Shown: positions 36,950-45,003 of the stretch, in pieces
Layout: every line of letters begins with the position of its first letter
Numbering within the stretch: the first letter of the stretch is position 1
Origin: UBA1494_A sp963973975
Lineage (GTDB): Bacteria; Bacteroidota; Bacteroidia; Flavobacteriales_E; Vicingaceae
DNA: 64,000 nucleotides
Assembly (NCBI GenBank): GCA_963973975.1
Contig: CAXBCF010000008.1
Location: 56,844 to 120,843 of the forward strand
Direction: 5' to 3'
Translations under genes and position numbers: made by a program
The notes under the pieces: model-generated
Seen by the model: the letters and a program-made list of their open reading frames with translations, nothing else
Databases searched by the model: none
What the model was told of the DNA's origin: nothing

Positions 36950-37075
36950 TCTAAGCGATGGAATTGCAAAAGTTTTATTTTTGTTAACTTTATATACTTA
37001 TTTAAAATGTTATTTCTTTTCTAAAGAGGCAACGAATAAGAAGTGTTTACGTCACCTGATTATAGAAACTAATTT

Positions 37076-39616
37076 ATGAAGCTAATACTAACCTTTTTTA
37101 TTTCATTTATTTTCCTTAATTCATATGCTCAATATTCTTATTTTGAAGTTGATACTACTATAAAAATTACTATAGATGGTAGATTTATCAGTGATCCTTT
37201 TACAGGAGGATATAACACCGCTCAAGTAAATGCTTTTGATGTGAACCAAGATGGAATCATGGACTGGATAGTTTATGATCGTGCAGGCGGACTTGTTCGA
37301 CCTTATATTAATAGAGGTATTCCTGACTCTGTTTCATATTACTATGCACCTGAATACGCATCTAAATTCCCGCCACTTAGAGATTTCTTTAGAACGGCTG
37401 ATTTTAATGGTGACGGAAAAATGGATATCTATGATGGAAGTTCCAACATTCAAGTTTGGGAGAATAAAAGCACTTTAGCTGATGGAATAAAATTCGAATT
37501 GGTCACTAAACTTAAATCGCTCTACAATCCATCAAATTCATTGAAACTAGATATTAATCCAGGTAGAGAAAACTTGCCTGGTATTTATGATATAGACAAC
37601 GATGGAGATTTGGAACTATTTATGTTCGATGTAGATCCTCGCAATGTTAGTTATCACAGAGACCTTTCAAAAGAAAGAGGTGATACACTTCTTTTTGACT
37701 ATGAAAGAAGAAATACCTGCTGGGGGAATTTTATTGAAGGTGGGGTTAATAATGCTATTTTTTTAGATACGTGTATTGGACCAAATAATCCACCGGGAGA
37801 AATATCTGAAGGTACATCTGACAATAAACAATTATCTTATTACTCAAAATCAAGTAAACATGCTGGAAGTACTGTTAATCCGATTGATATCGATAATAAT
37901 GGAACCATGGATTTGTTGATTGCCGACATCGATGCATATGAATTGAAGTTATTATTGAATGATGACACAACAGGAAGAAATTCACACATTTATGCAGTTG
38001 AAAGTAATTTTCCAAATTATGATGTACCTGTAGATATTCTTTTCCCTGCTGCTTATTTTTTAGACATAAATAATGATGGGTTTAATGACATGCTTAATGC
38101 TTCAAATGTTTCTAACCCTAATTCTACTTTATTCCCACTTGGGTATGATGATATTTACTATTACGAAAATATAGCAACAGATGGTAGTTTTCTTTTTCAT
38201 TTTAAACAAAACGATTTTTTATTGAATCAAACATTGGATTTTGGAAGAAATTGTTATCCAATTTTTTTCGACCATAACAATGATGGCTTACTTGATTTAT
38301 TGATTGGAAATGATGGGTATGTGGATTCTACCAAACAAAATTATATTGGACAGTTGGCACTTTTTGAAAACATTGGTACTGTTCAAGTGCCAAGGTTTAA
38401 ATTAATTGATTTAAACTACTTGAATTTGCCTAGTTTGAATTTGGATTTAATTGATAATAAACCTGCAAGAAATATTATTCCAACTGCTGGAGATATTGAC
38501 GGAGATGGGGATTATGATTTATTAATTGGTGAATCGAATAACAATGTTTTCTTTTTTGAAGATACTTCATTAAATGGGCAACCGGCAGCTTTTAAATTTC
38601 ATCCAAAGCCTTTTCAAGGTATCAATTTTCCAAATTTTTCAGTTAGTAATTCACTGGTTTTACATGATATTAATGAGGATGGATTATTGGATTTAATCGT
38701 TTCAGCATCAGGTAGAAGTGTTAATTATTTCATCAATTTTGGAACAAGTTCTAATCCTATTTTTAACATAGAACTTGATTCAATTGAATTTTTACAGGGA
38801 AGTAAGTTTAGGTACCATTTAAAGGATATTCCTAACTATTCATTTTTTAAGATAGGAGATACGCTTGCAACGAACGGTTCATCTAATTTGAACAATAACC
38901 CTTTTATTGAATTGATTTTAACTGAGATTGACTCTACTAATCACTATTTTGAGTGCAACAGTACTTTGCAGACTCAATTTGATGCAAGCTATAATAGCTC
39001 TGATGGATTTATAAATTTTTTCAATCGTGAATGGGGATACTTATACACTTCTACTTCATCTCTAAACCAGCCTCGGATTTTTCCTTACAAGGATGCATCC
39101 GGTGAAACTCATTTAATTGTACTTGATGGTCAAGGAAAATCTTATTTTTTCAATAATATTCCTGCAATTACTCCTGGAGTTAGAGATACGTTTGAATTAC
39201 AGTACAGCAATTATCTATTAAACTACGGCATTAATGCATCTATTGGTGGTGCAGATCTTAATAATGATGGCATTGTTGACTTAGCAATTGGTAATGAAGC
39301 TGGTGGATTTAAATTGTTATTTGGTACTGAGCCAGTCGGTCTTTTGGAGTTTAATGAAAACAAAAAACAAGAGCAACAATTGTTTAAAGTTTATCCTAAT
39401 CCGACAAATAACATTGTTACGATTGAATTAATTACTCCATCAAATGAGGCAATTGAATACAAAATAATCGACATGGGTGGTAGAATGGTTCGGCAAGCTA
39501 ATTTTAAAGGAAGGTTAAAAAAACTTGACTTGAGCTCATTTCCCAAAGGCATTTATTTTATACAATTACAATCTAAAAATACAAATAGCACAACCAAACT
39601 AATTCTTACGCCTTAG
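37076..39616 (+). CDS. Secreted FG-GAP/VCBS-repeat protein with type IX secretion C-terminal domain
   Basis: An 846-residue exported protein with signal peptide MKLILTFFISFIFLNSYAQY. At least nine Asp-rich calcium-binding repeats of the D-x-(N/D)-x-D-G-x-x-D type are visible, for example DVNQDGIMDWIVYD, DFNGDGKMDIYDG, DIDNNGTMDLLIADID, DHNNDGLLDLLIGNDG and DIDGDGDYDLLIGE, as in integrin-like beta-propellers. The last 75 residues (FKVYPNPTNNIVTIELITPS ... GIYFIQLQSKN) are a type A sorting domain, directing it through the type IX system to the surface. The exact ligand is unknown. Confidence 0.9.
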   Translation: MKLILTFFISFIFLNSYAQYSYFEVDTTIKITIDGRFISDPFTGGYNTAQVNAFDVNQDGIMDWIVYDRAGGLVRPYINRGIPDSVSYYYAPEYASKFPPLRDFFRTADFNGDGKMDIYDGSSNIQVWENKSTLADGIKFELVTKLKSLYNPSNSLKLDINPGRENLPGIYDIDNDGDLELFMFDVDPRNVSYHRDLSKERGDTLLFDYERRNTCWGNFIEGGVNNAIFLDTCIGPNNPPGEISEGTSDNKQLSYYSKSSKHAGSTVNPIDIDNNGTMDLLIADIDAYELKLLLNDDTTGRNSHIYAVESNFPNYDVPVDILFPAAYFLDINNDGFNDMLNASNVSNPNSTLFPLGYDDIYYYENIATDGSFLFHFKQNDFLLNQTLDFGRNCYPIFFDHNNDGLLDLLIGNDGYVDSTKQNYIGQLALFENIGTVQVPRFKLIDLNYLNLPSLNLDLIDNKPARNIIPTAGDIDGDGDYDLLIGESNNNVFFFEDTSLNGQPAAFKFHPKPFQGINFPNFSVSNSLVLHDINEDGLLDLIVSASGRSVNYFINFGTSSNPIFNIELDSIEFLQGSKFRYHLKDIPNYSFFKIGDTLATNGSSNLNNNPFIELILTEIDSTNHYFECNSTLQTQFDASYNSSDGFINFFNREWGYLYTSTSSLNQPRIFPYKDASGETHLIVLDGQGKSYFFNNIPAITPGVRDTFELQYSNYLLNYGINASIGGADLNNDGIVDLAIGNEAGGFKLLFGTEPVGLLEFNENKKQEQQLFKVYPNPTNNIVTIELITPSNEAIEYKIIDMGGRMVRQANFKGRLKKLDLSSFPKGIYFIQLQSKNTNSTTKLILTP

Positions 39617-39619
39617 TAT

Positions 39620-41161
39620 TTAGCAATCAGTGCATTTTAGCCCTTTGCTAGTCATCAACCAATAGTGATTAATCATATCTCCATCATAAACATCTCCACT
39701 ATTTTTAATATCGTAGATAATTTTTCTAACTGAGTTATCAAGATATACTGTTTTACCAACAGGGATTGCTAATTGAATTTCAGCACTCTGAAAGCGGAAT
39801 CCATTTTCTTTATTAGTCGAGATATATGGAGATAAAATTATTGTTTGATCAACTAATTCGAATTCAATGTTTATTGCTTCAGCTGATGTTTTCGCCTCCG
39901 ATTTATTTCTTCCTCTAGCATTTTTGAATACTTTTAACATGCTCGTGCTGTCTGCAGACTGAACAATGGTAATTGTGAGATCATTTGTTTTAATATGGTC
40001 ATCTTTTAGCATAACACCCATTTTATTGAGCCATTTCTCTTGTCCATTACTTTTCAATAAAATGGTATCTGATTTTAGATTGACTAATTCAAAATTTTCT
40101 TCAACTTCTTGAATGCTTGAGTAATTAACTGTTGTAAAAGTTAAGCCAACAAACAAGCCAACTACACTTGCAATCCAGATTACTAAAAGGCTGCTGTTTA
40201 GATATGATGATTTTAATTTGAATTTGAATAGTACTTTCAAGCTAAAATAAATTAGACTTAAAATTGGAATTAAAACGAATAGAAATAAACTAATGAGTGT
40301 AATCCAAACTATTTGAGGGTTGGAATTAAAAAGCTGAGCTAACTCTATCCAATTGTATGCTTGAAAACTCACATCGTTTATCTGAAAGTTAGATGGTTCA
40401 AGTAAACTAGTAAATAACAAAACGATTAATAGAGAAATACTTGCAATTAGTAGAGCGAAAGCGAAGATTTTTGAAATGAATTTTAATAAGTAGTACAACA
40501 CATTTCCAAACCAAGCTAATACTTGAAGAAACCCATTTTGAATTTTTTTGGCTGCTCCTTTGCCATCGACATCATCTACTTTTTTTTTTAGTGATTCGAA
40601 TTCTTCTTTAATAGTATTTCCAATATTTTCAATATTAACCGGCTCGCCTTTCATTTCTAATTTTTCTGCGGTTGTTTTAGGTATTGGTATAATGATCCAC
40701 AAAATCAAGTAAACAAATATCCCAGTTCCAAAACCAAAAAGGGCAATTAAGAAGGCTACTCGAAACCAAATCCGATCAATTCCGAAATAATAACCCAATC
40801 CAGAGCAAACTCCTCCAATTACATTGTCGTCAGGATCTCTAAATAATCTTTTTGACATAAAGCCAGCTTTACTTTTTTCTTTTCCACTAGCTGATGGCTC
40901 AGCATCCTCATCGATGTATTGTTCAGGCTCGCCCATGGTTTCAATAATGTGATTAACATCATTCATATTGACCACTTCTGCAGGACCTGCTTTTAGTAAC
41001 TCGGCTATTCTAGCTTCAATGTCTGCCATAATTTCATCAGCACCTTCAGCGCTTTTGAAATAGCTTTTAATGGTGTTTAAATAGTTGTTCAACTTCTCAT
41101 AAGCATCGACTTCAATGTGAAATACAATGCCACTTATATTTGCTGTTACTGTTTTATTCAT
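39620..41161 (-). CDS. PspC-domain membrane protein
   Basis: A 513-residue protein. Residues 1-85 are a soluble helical region (IMADIEARIAELLKAGPAEV, IIETMGEPEQYIDED). Residues about 103-165 form the PspC domain (KRLFRDPDDNVIGGVCSGLG, YYFGIDRIWFRVAFLIALFG, FVYLILWIIIPIP). Three to four further membrane helices and a C-terminal beta-rich domain follow. Together with the padR-like gene 12 bases upstream it forms a common Bacteroidota pair, in which the repressor probably controls this envelope protein. Exact function unknown. Confidence 0.85.
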   Translation of the reverse strand: MNKTVTANISGIVFHIEVDAYEKLNNYLNTIKSYFKSAEGADEIMADIEARIAELLKAGPAEVVNMNDVNHIIETMGEPEQYIDEDAEPSASGKEKSKAGFMSKRLFRDPDDNVIGGVCSGLGYYFGIDRIWFRVAFLIALFGFGTGIFVYLILWIIIPIPKTTAEKLEMKGEPVNIENIGNTIKEEFESLKKKVDDVDGKGAAKKIQNGFLQVLAWFGNVLYYLLKFISKIFAFALLIASISLLIVLLFTSLLEPSNFQINDVSFQAYNWIELAQLFNSNPQIVWITLISLFLFVLIPILSLIYFSLKVLFKFKLKSSYLNSSLLVIWIASVVGLFVGLTFTTVNYSSIQEVEENFELVNLKSDTILLKSNGQEKWLNKMGVMLKDDHIKTNDLTITIVQSADSTSMLKVFKNARGRNKSEAKTSAEAINIEFELVDQTIILSPYISTNKENGFRFQSAEIQLAIPVGKTVYLDNSVRKIIYDIKNSGDVYDGDMINHYWLMTSKGLKCTDC

Positions 41162-41173
41162 CGTTTTAATTAC

Positions 41174-41506
41174 TTAGTTTTTCAATTGATTGATTTGGTT
41201 GACGGCATTTACTAATTCTTGCCAAGTTTTATCTAATTCTTTTAAAAATTCATTTCCCAAAGGAGTAAGTGAATAATATTTTCGTGGTGGGCCAGATTTA
41301 GACTCTTCCCATCTATAGCTTAAAATTCCAGTATTTTTTAACCTGGTTAATAAAGGATATAAGGTACCTTCAACAATTATTAATTTCTCCGCTTTTAGTT
41401 TTTCAATTATATCCGATGGATAGGATTCCTTCTGTTTTATAATTGCTAAAATGCATAATTCCAGAACTCCCTTTCGCATTTGAGCTTTTGTGTTTTCTAA
41501 TTTCAT
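41174..41506 (-). CDS. PadR-family transcriptional regulator
   Basis: A 110-residue winged-helix protein: MRKGVLELCILAIIKQKESY, LYPLLTRLKNTGILSYRWEE and SGPPRKYYSLTPLGNEFLKE are the PadR signatures. It likely represses its own unit and the PspC gene. Within its promoter region, 41575-41588 reads GTATT-ATGC-AATAC, a small inverted repeat that could be an operator; this is inference. Confidence 0.9.
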   Translation of the reverse strand: MKLENTKAQMRKGVLELCILAIIKQKESYPSDIIEKLKAEKLIIVEGTLYPLLTRLKNTGILSYRWEESKSGPPRKYYSLTPLGNEFLKELDKTWQELVNAVNQINQLKN

Positions 41507-41552
41507 CTTTAAACTTTTCTATTTAGAAATTACGATTGGTATTAATTCTTGG

Positions 41553-41584
41553 CAAATATAAAACAATTATAAAGTATTATGCAA
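41553..41584 (-). promoter_or_regulatory. Promoter of the padR-pspC unit
   Basis: On the minus strand TTG (41582-41584), 21 bases, then TATATTTG (41553-41560). The inverted repeat GTATT-N4-AATAC at 41575-41588 overlaps the -33 side, a suitable place for autorepression. Confidence 0.6.
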
Positions 41585-41658
41585 TACATAGTACTAAATA
41601 TATTCATATTATTTTTTAATTAAATGATTATGAACAATTTAATATAAATTTAATTTAA

Positions 41659-41687
41659 TTGTACTTTGTAATTAAATTCTAACTTTG
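41659..41687 (+). promoter_or_regulatory. Promoter of the terC-like gene
   Basis: TTG (41659-41661), 18 bases, then TAACTTTG (41680-41687), 17 bases before the ATG at 41705. Good match to the phylum consensus. Confidence 0.65.
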
Positions 41688-41704
41688 TCAAAAAATGTAG
41701 CAAA

Positions 41705-42418
41705 ATGGAAATTTTTTTATTACCAGAAACATGGATTAGTTTATTGACCCTAACATTTCTAGAGGTGGTATTAGGAATAGATAATATAATTTTCATATCC
41801 ATTATTTCCGATAGACTTCCTGAGTCAAAGCAAGCTACAGCAAGAAACTTAGGTTTGACTCTAGCTATAGTAGTTCGTATTTTGTTATTGATGAGCATTA
41901 GTTGGATTGTACAGTTGAAAGAGCCTCTTATGACTATCTATGAGTTTGAGCTGAGTATTCGAGACTTAATACTAATTCTTGGAGGCTTGTTTTTATTGGC
42001 AAAAAGTACTTCTGAAATACATGAAAAAATTGAAGGAGATAATGCCAAAAAAGAAGCGAAAAGCCCCAAAATATTAACAATGAAGCGGGCTATTTTTCAA
42101 ATTATTTTGTTGGACATTGTCTTTTCTTTCGATTCGATTTTAACAGCTATAGGATTATCGAATCAAATAATTATTATGGTAGCAGCTGTCCTAATTTCTC
42201 TTGTAGTAATGCTATTATTTGCTAAGAAAGTAAGTGATTTTGTAAATAAAAAACCTACAGTAAAAGTATTGGCACTTTCATTTCTATTGATGATTGGAAC
42301 ACTGTTGATTCTTGATGGAGTGCATGTACATGTTCCTAAAGGGTATATTTACTTTTCTTTATTGTTTTCTTTATTAGTTGAGTTTTTAAACCAGCGTGTA
42401 AGAACCAAAACAGATTAA
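41705..42418 (+). CDS. TerC-family integral membrane protein
   Basis: A 237-residue membrane protein with about seven helices. The paired acidic motifs of the family are visible: LEVVLGIDNIIFISIISDRL in the first half and ILLDIVFSFDSILTAIGLSN in the second. TerC proteins are implicated in metal (often manganese) export during protein secretion; the ion here is not known. It ends one base before the stop of the convergent M1 peptidase gene. Confidence 0.9.
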   Translation: MEIFLLPETWISLLTLTFLEVVLGIDNIIFISIISDRLPESKQATARNLGLTLAIVVRILLLMSISWIVQLKEPLMTIYEFELSIRDLILILGGLFLLAKSTSEIHEKIEGDNAKKEAKSPKILTMKRAIFQIILLDIVFSFDSILTAIGLSNQIIIMVAAVLISLVVMLLFAKKVSDFVNKKPTVKVLALSFLLMIGTLLILDGVHVHVPKGYIYFSLLFSLLVEFLNQRVRTKTD

Positions 42419-42419
42419 T

Positions 42420-44357
42420 TTACTGTTTGATGAATTTTTTATTGACTCTGCCTGTTTTGTGTTCCAGCTGCAGCATGTAAATGCCTTTAGGCAATGCGTT
42501 GAGATCTATTTTTTTTGAAACCACATTGTAATTAGTCGGAATTTGCTTGCCCTCAATTCTATATAAATTAATGTTTGATACTTTTAGTTCATCAGGGAAC
42601 TCTATAAAAAGATAATCCTTTGCAGGGTTTGGATAAATTTGAATAGATTGCTCAAGAATTGATAAGGCATCAATAGAAGTGATGATATTATTCAGCGCTA
42701 AAATCCAGTTTTCGGGATCAAACTCAACTTGCTGGATGTTTTGTGGAATTAATAAATTGAAAACCTGACCTGAAAAAGTTGGATTAACAATAATTGTTGT
42801 GTCAAAAGACGCTCCTGATAACCTAAACGGAAGTGGGATATTAAAAAATGAAACGGAAGTGTCGCTAGGTGTTTGGTCAATTGTTAATTGAAAATTTGAT
42901 GAATTTTGCGACCAAGAGATGTTGTACATTGGATAACCTTTTCCAAAAATCCAATCATCAAAAAACTCATCTAAATTTTGGTTTGAACTATTTTCAAAGT
43001 GTTGTTTTAAATCTTCTGTGTAAGCGAACCCATATACTAAACTGCTATCATTGATGTAATTTCTAACACCTGAGAAAAAAGCACTGTCGCCAATAAGCCA
43101 TCGAAGCATGTGCAGACTGTAAGCCCCTTTAGAATAAACTTGCCCATTAAATAAGTTTCTGACATTAGTAGTGTCTGTTCGATACACAGAACCATTTCTG
43201 TAATTTAGTGCATTTCCTTTTAATCCATTCAAATAGATTTGGTAATAGAATGGGTCGTGAACTGCTCCAAATTCATATGTAAGTGCAGTAAGATAAGTGG
43301 CAAAACCTTCATTTAGCCATAAATCTTTCCAAGAGCCACAGGTGATTTTATTGCCAAACCACTGGTGTGCTAATTCATGAGCTTTTAATTCGCCACCATA
43401 ACCGCCCATAAAACTCATGGTTTGATGTTCCATGCCTGCGCCTGCTCCAAGCGTAAATGATGCATGACCATATTTCTCTTTAATAAATGGATATTCTCCA
43501 AAAAGGGAATCAAAAAAATGAAGAAAACCTGCTATACCATTACTTGAAAGGGATAAAGACTCATTTTTAAATAAAAAATGCTGCATTAAAAGACTGTCTT
43601 TTCCAAGAGGGATTTGTTCTTCATAAAAATCATATTCAGATATTGCTATAGCCACCAGGTAAGTTGCAATGGGATAAGTTGTTTTCCAATGGTATCGGAC
43701 GAATGTTGAAATTGTGTCAATATTCATTAACAAACCATTTGTAGCAACCTTGTACTTAAGCGGAGTTGCCACAATAATTTCAACTGAGTCTGCTTTGTCG
43801 GTTAGACTGTTTTTGCAGGGCCACCAATCTAAAGCGCCGTAGGGTTCAGAAAGTGTCCATAGTGTAGTATCTCCTAAAGTATTTGCTTGGGTAACGAATG
43901 ATCCGAAGCCATTACCTAGGGTTGGAATTCCACGATAGAAAATTGTAATCGAATCCAATTGGTTCTTTTGAAGGCCATTTGGAAGTTGGATTGAAACTGC
44001 ATTGCTTATAGACCGGTTGAATGGGACGGAGTTATTTTGGTAGCTAACAGAGTCAACAACTAATTGCTGACTTAAATCGAAAACTATTTGATTTAGCCCA
44101 CTGTCTAAAGCTGTGAAGTAGCTTGTTACTTTTCCTTCAATAAATCGCTGTGTTGGGTTTTGTACTATTAATTCAAGCCGATAATAATTGACATCATAAA
44201 AAGCTGTTTGTGGAACAGATTTTAGGTTGTATAACCTATTTCCTTTTTTTGCTTCACTTTCCATGATTTTACACAATTCGAAATCATGGTTTTGAGCAGT
44301 TGCTTGAACTAATAAAAGTGAAAAAACAGCTGAAAGAAATGCTTGAATCAATTTCAT
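42420..44357 (-). CDS. Secreted M1-family metallo-aminopeptidase with type IX sorting domain
   Basis: A 645-residue protein with signal peptide ending VQATAQ. The catalytic zinc site HELAHQWFG at about residue 327, with the second Glu in WLNEGFATYLTAL, is intact. The substrate-anchoring motif usually reading GAMEN is GAGMEHQTMSFMG. The C-terminal 75 residues (IQIYPNPAKDYLFIEFPDEL ... KGIYMLQLEHKT) are a type IX sorting domain, so the enzyme probably acts on peptides at the cell surface. It resembles family M1 in size and order. Confidence 0.92.
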   Translation of the reverse strand: MKLIQAFLSAVFSLLLVQATAQNHDFELCKIMESEAKKGNRLYNLKSVPQTAFYDVNYYRLELIVQNPTQRFIEGKVTSYFTALDSGLNQIVFDLSQQLVVDSVSYQNNSVPFNRSISNAVSIQLPNGLQKNQLDSITIFYRGIPTLGNGFGSFVTQANTLGDTTLWTLSEPYGALDWWPCKNSLTDKADSVEIIVATPLKYKVATNGLLMNIDTISTFVRYHWKTTYPIATYLVAIAISEYDFYEEQIPLGKDSLLMQHFLFKNESLSLSSNGIAGFLHFFDSLFGEYPFIKEKYGHASFTLGAGAGMEHQTMSFMGGYGGELKAHELAHQWFGNKITCGSWKDLWLNEGFATYLTALTYEFGAVHDPFYYQIYLNGLKGNALNYRNGSVYRTDTTNVRNLFNGQVYSKGAYSLHMLRWLIGDSAFFSGVRNYINDSSLVYGFAYTEDLKQHFENSSNQNLDEFFDDWIFGKGYPMYNISWSQNSSNFQLTIDQTPSDTSVSFFNIPLPFRLSGASFDTTIIVNPTFSGQVFNLLIPQNIQQVEFDPENWILALNNIITSIDALSILEQSIQIYPNPAKDYLFIEFPDELKVSNINLYRIEGKQIPTNYNVVSKKIDLNALPKGIYMLQLEHKTGRVNKKFIKQ

Positions 44358-45003
44358 TTTTTTCTATAAAATTAGGGAAATTAAAGAGTTGAATATTTTT
44401 GTGTATTTATGAATAGTAAATTTCTAATATGAATATCCACATATTTACCTAATAATTAATGTTCTTGTTTGAAAATAGGGTATGTTCATTTTTTTGCTTC
44501 TCCAAAAAAACGAACCAAAAAAAAGAGACTTTTCCCAAATGAATTCTTCTCAGTCCATGCTCTTTCAAAGCCTTTCTGAGAAGACTCCCGCTAAAAAAAG
44601 CGGGACAGGCACAATCAAAAAAAGGCGTTCCGCTTCGCTCCTCTGTCTTTCCTTTTTTTGCTTGTTATTCATGGGGAAAAGAATATCAATGCAAGGCATT
44701 GATTGAATGTTCATTTTCATAATAAGCATTTGTAGAAACTTCTATATCTAATGATTTTTTAAAAAATTAGGTAACTTGCAGACATACAGTTTTTAATTTA
44801 AGTCATTAATTATTAATGTTTTGTATTTTACTCAAAAAATTACTTTCTCTATAAAAATTCAAACAACTGTGAAGTTGAGTGCGTTAATAATTTTCCTACA
44901 TTTGCGCTCCTATTTTAGGAAGCCCAAATAGCGGTATTTTGGGAAATTTTAAACACTTTCGTTTCCATACCGATTCAGAAACGGAATACAAAACCAAGTC
45001 TTA
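44358..45003 (+). other. 646-base intergenic region with a hairpin-bearing, possibly dispersed segment and the rpsA promoter
   Basis: The first 140 bases are AT-rich upstream sequence of the M1 gene. From about 44500 to 44665 composition changes and a hairpin TCCCGCT-aaaaaa-AGCGGGA (44586-44605) is present, followed by a pyrimidine-rich stretch. The frame 44482-44706 that crosses it has no recognisable protein features and I do not call it. From memory such segments recur between genes in this phylum, but I cannot test that here. The rpsA promoter and leader occupy 44875-45003. Confidence 0.5.
44875..44904 (+). promoter_or_regulatory. Promoter of rpsA
   Basis: TTG (44875-44877), 19 bases, then TACATTTG (44897-44904): identical -7 octamer and spacing to the rpsL promoter. 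The leader after it contains CCCAAATA-gcgg-TATTTTGGG (44923-44943) and TTTAAACACTT (44948-44958), both with counterparts in the rpsL leader. Confidence 0.85.

Noticed and set aside
44482..44706. 74-residue frame in the intergenic region before rpsA
   Set aside because: No conserved features; it crosses a hairpin and low-complexity A and T runs.
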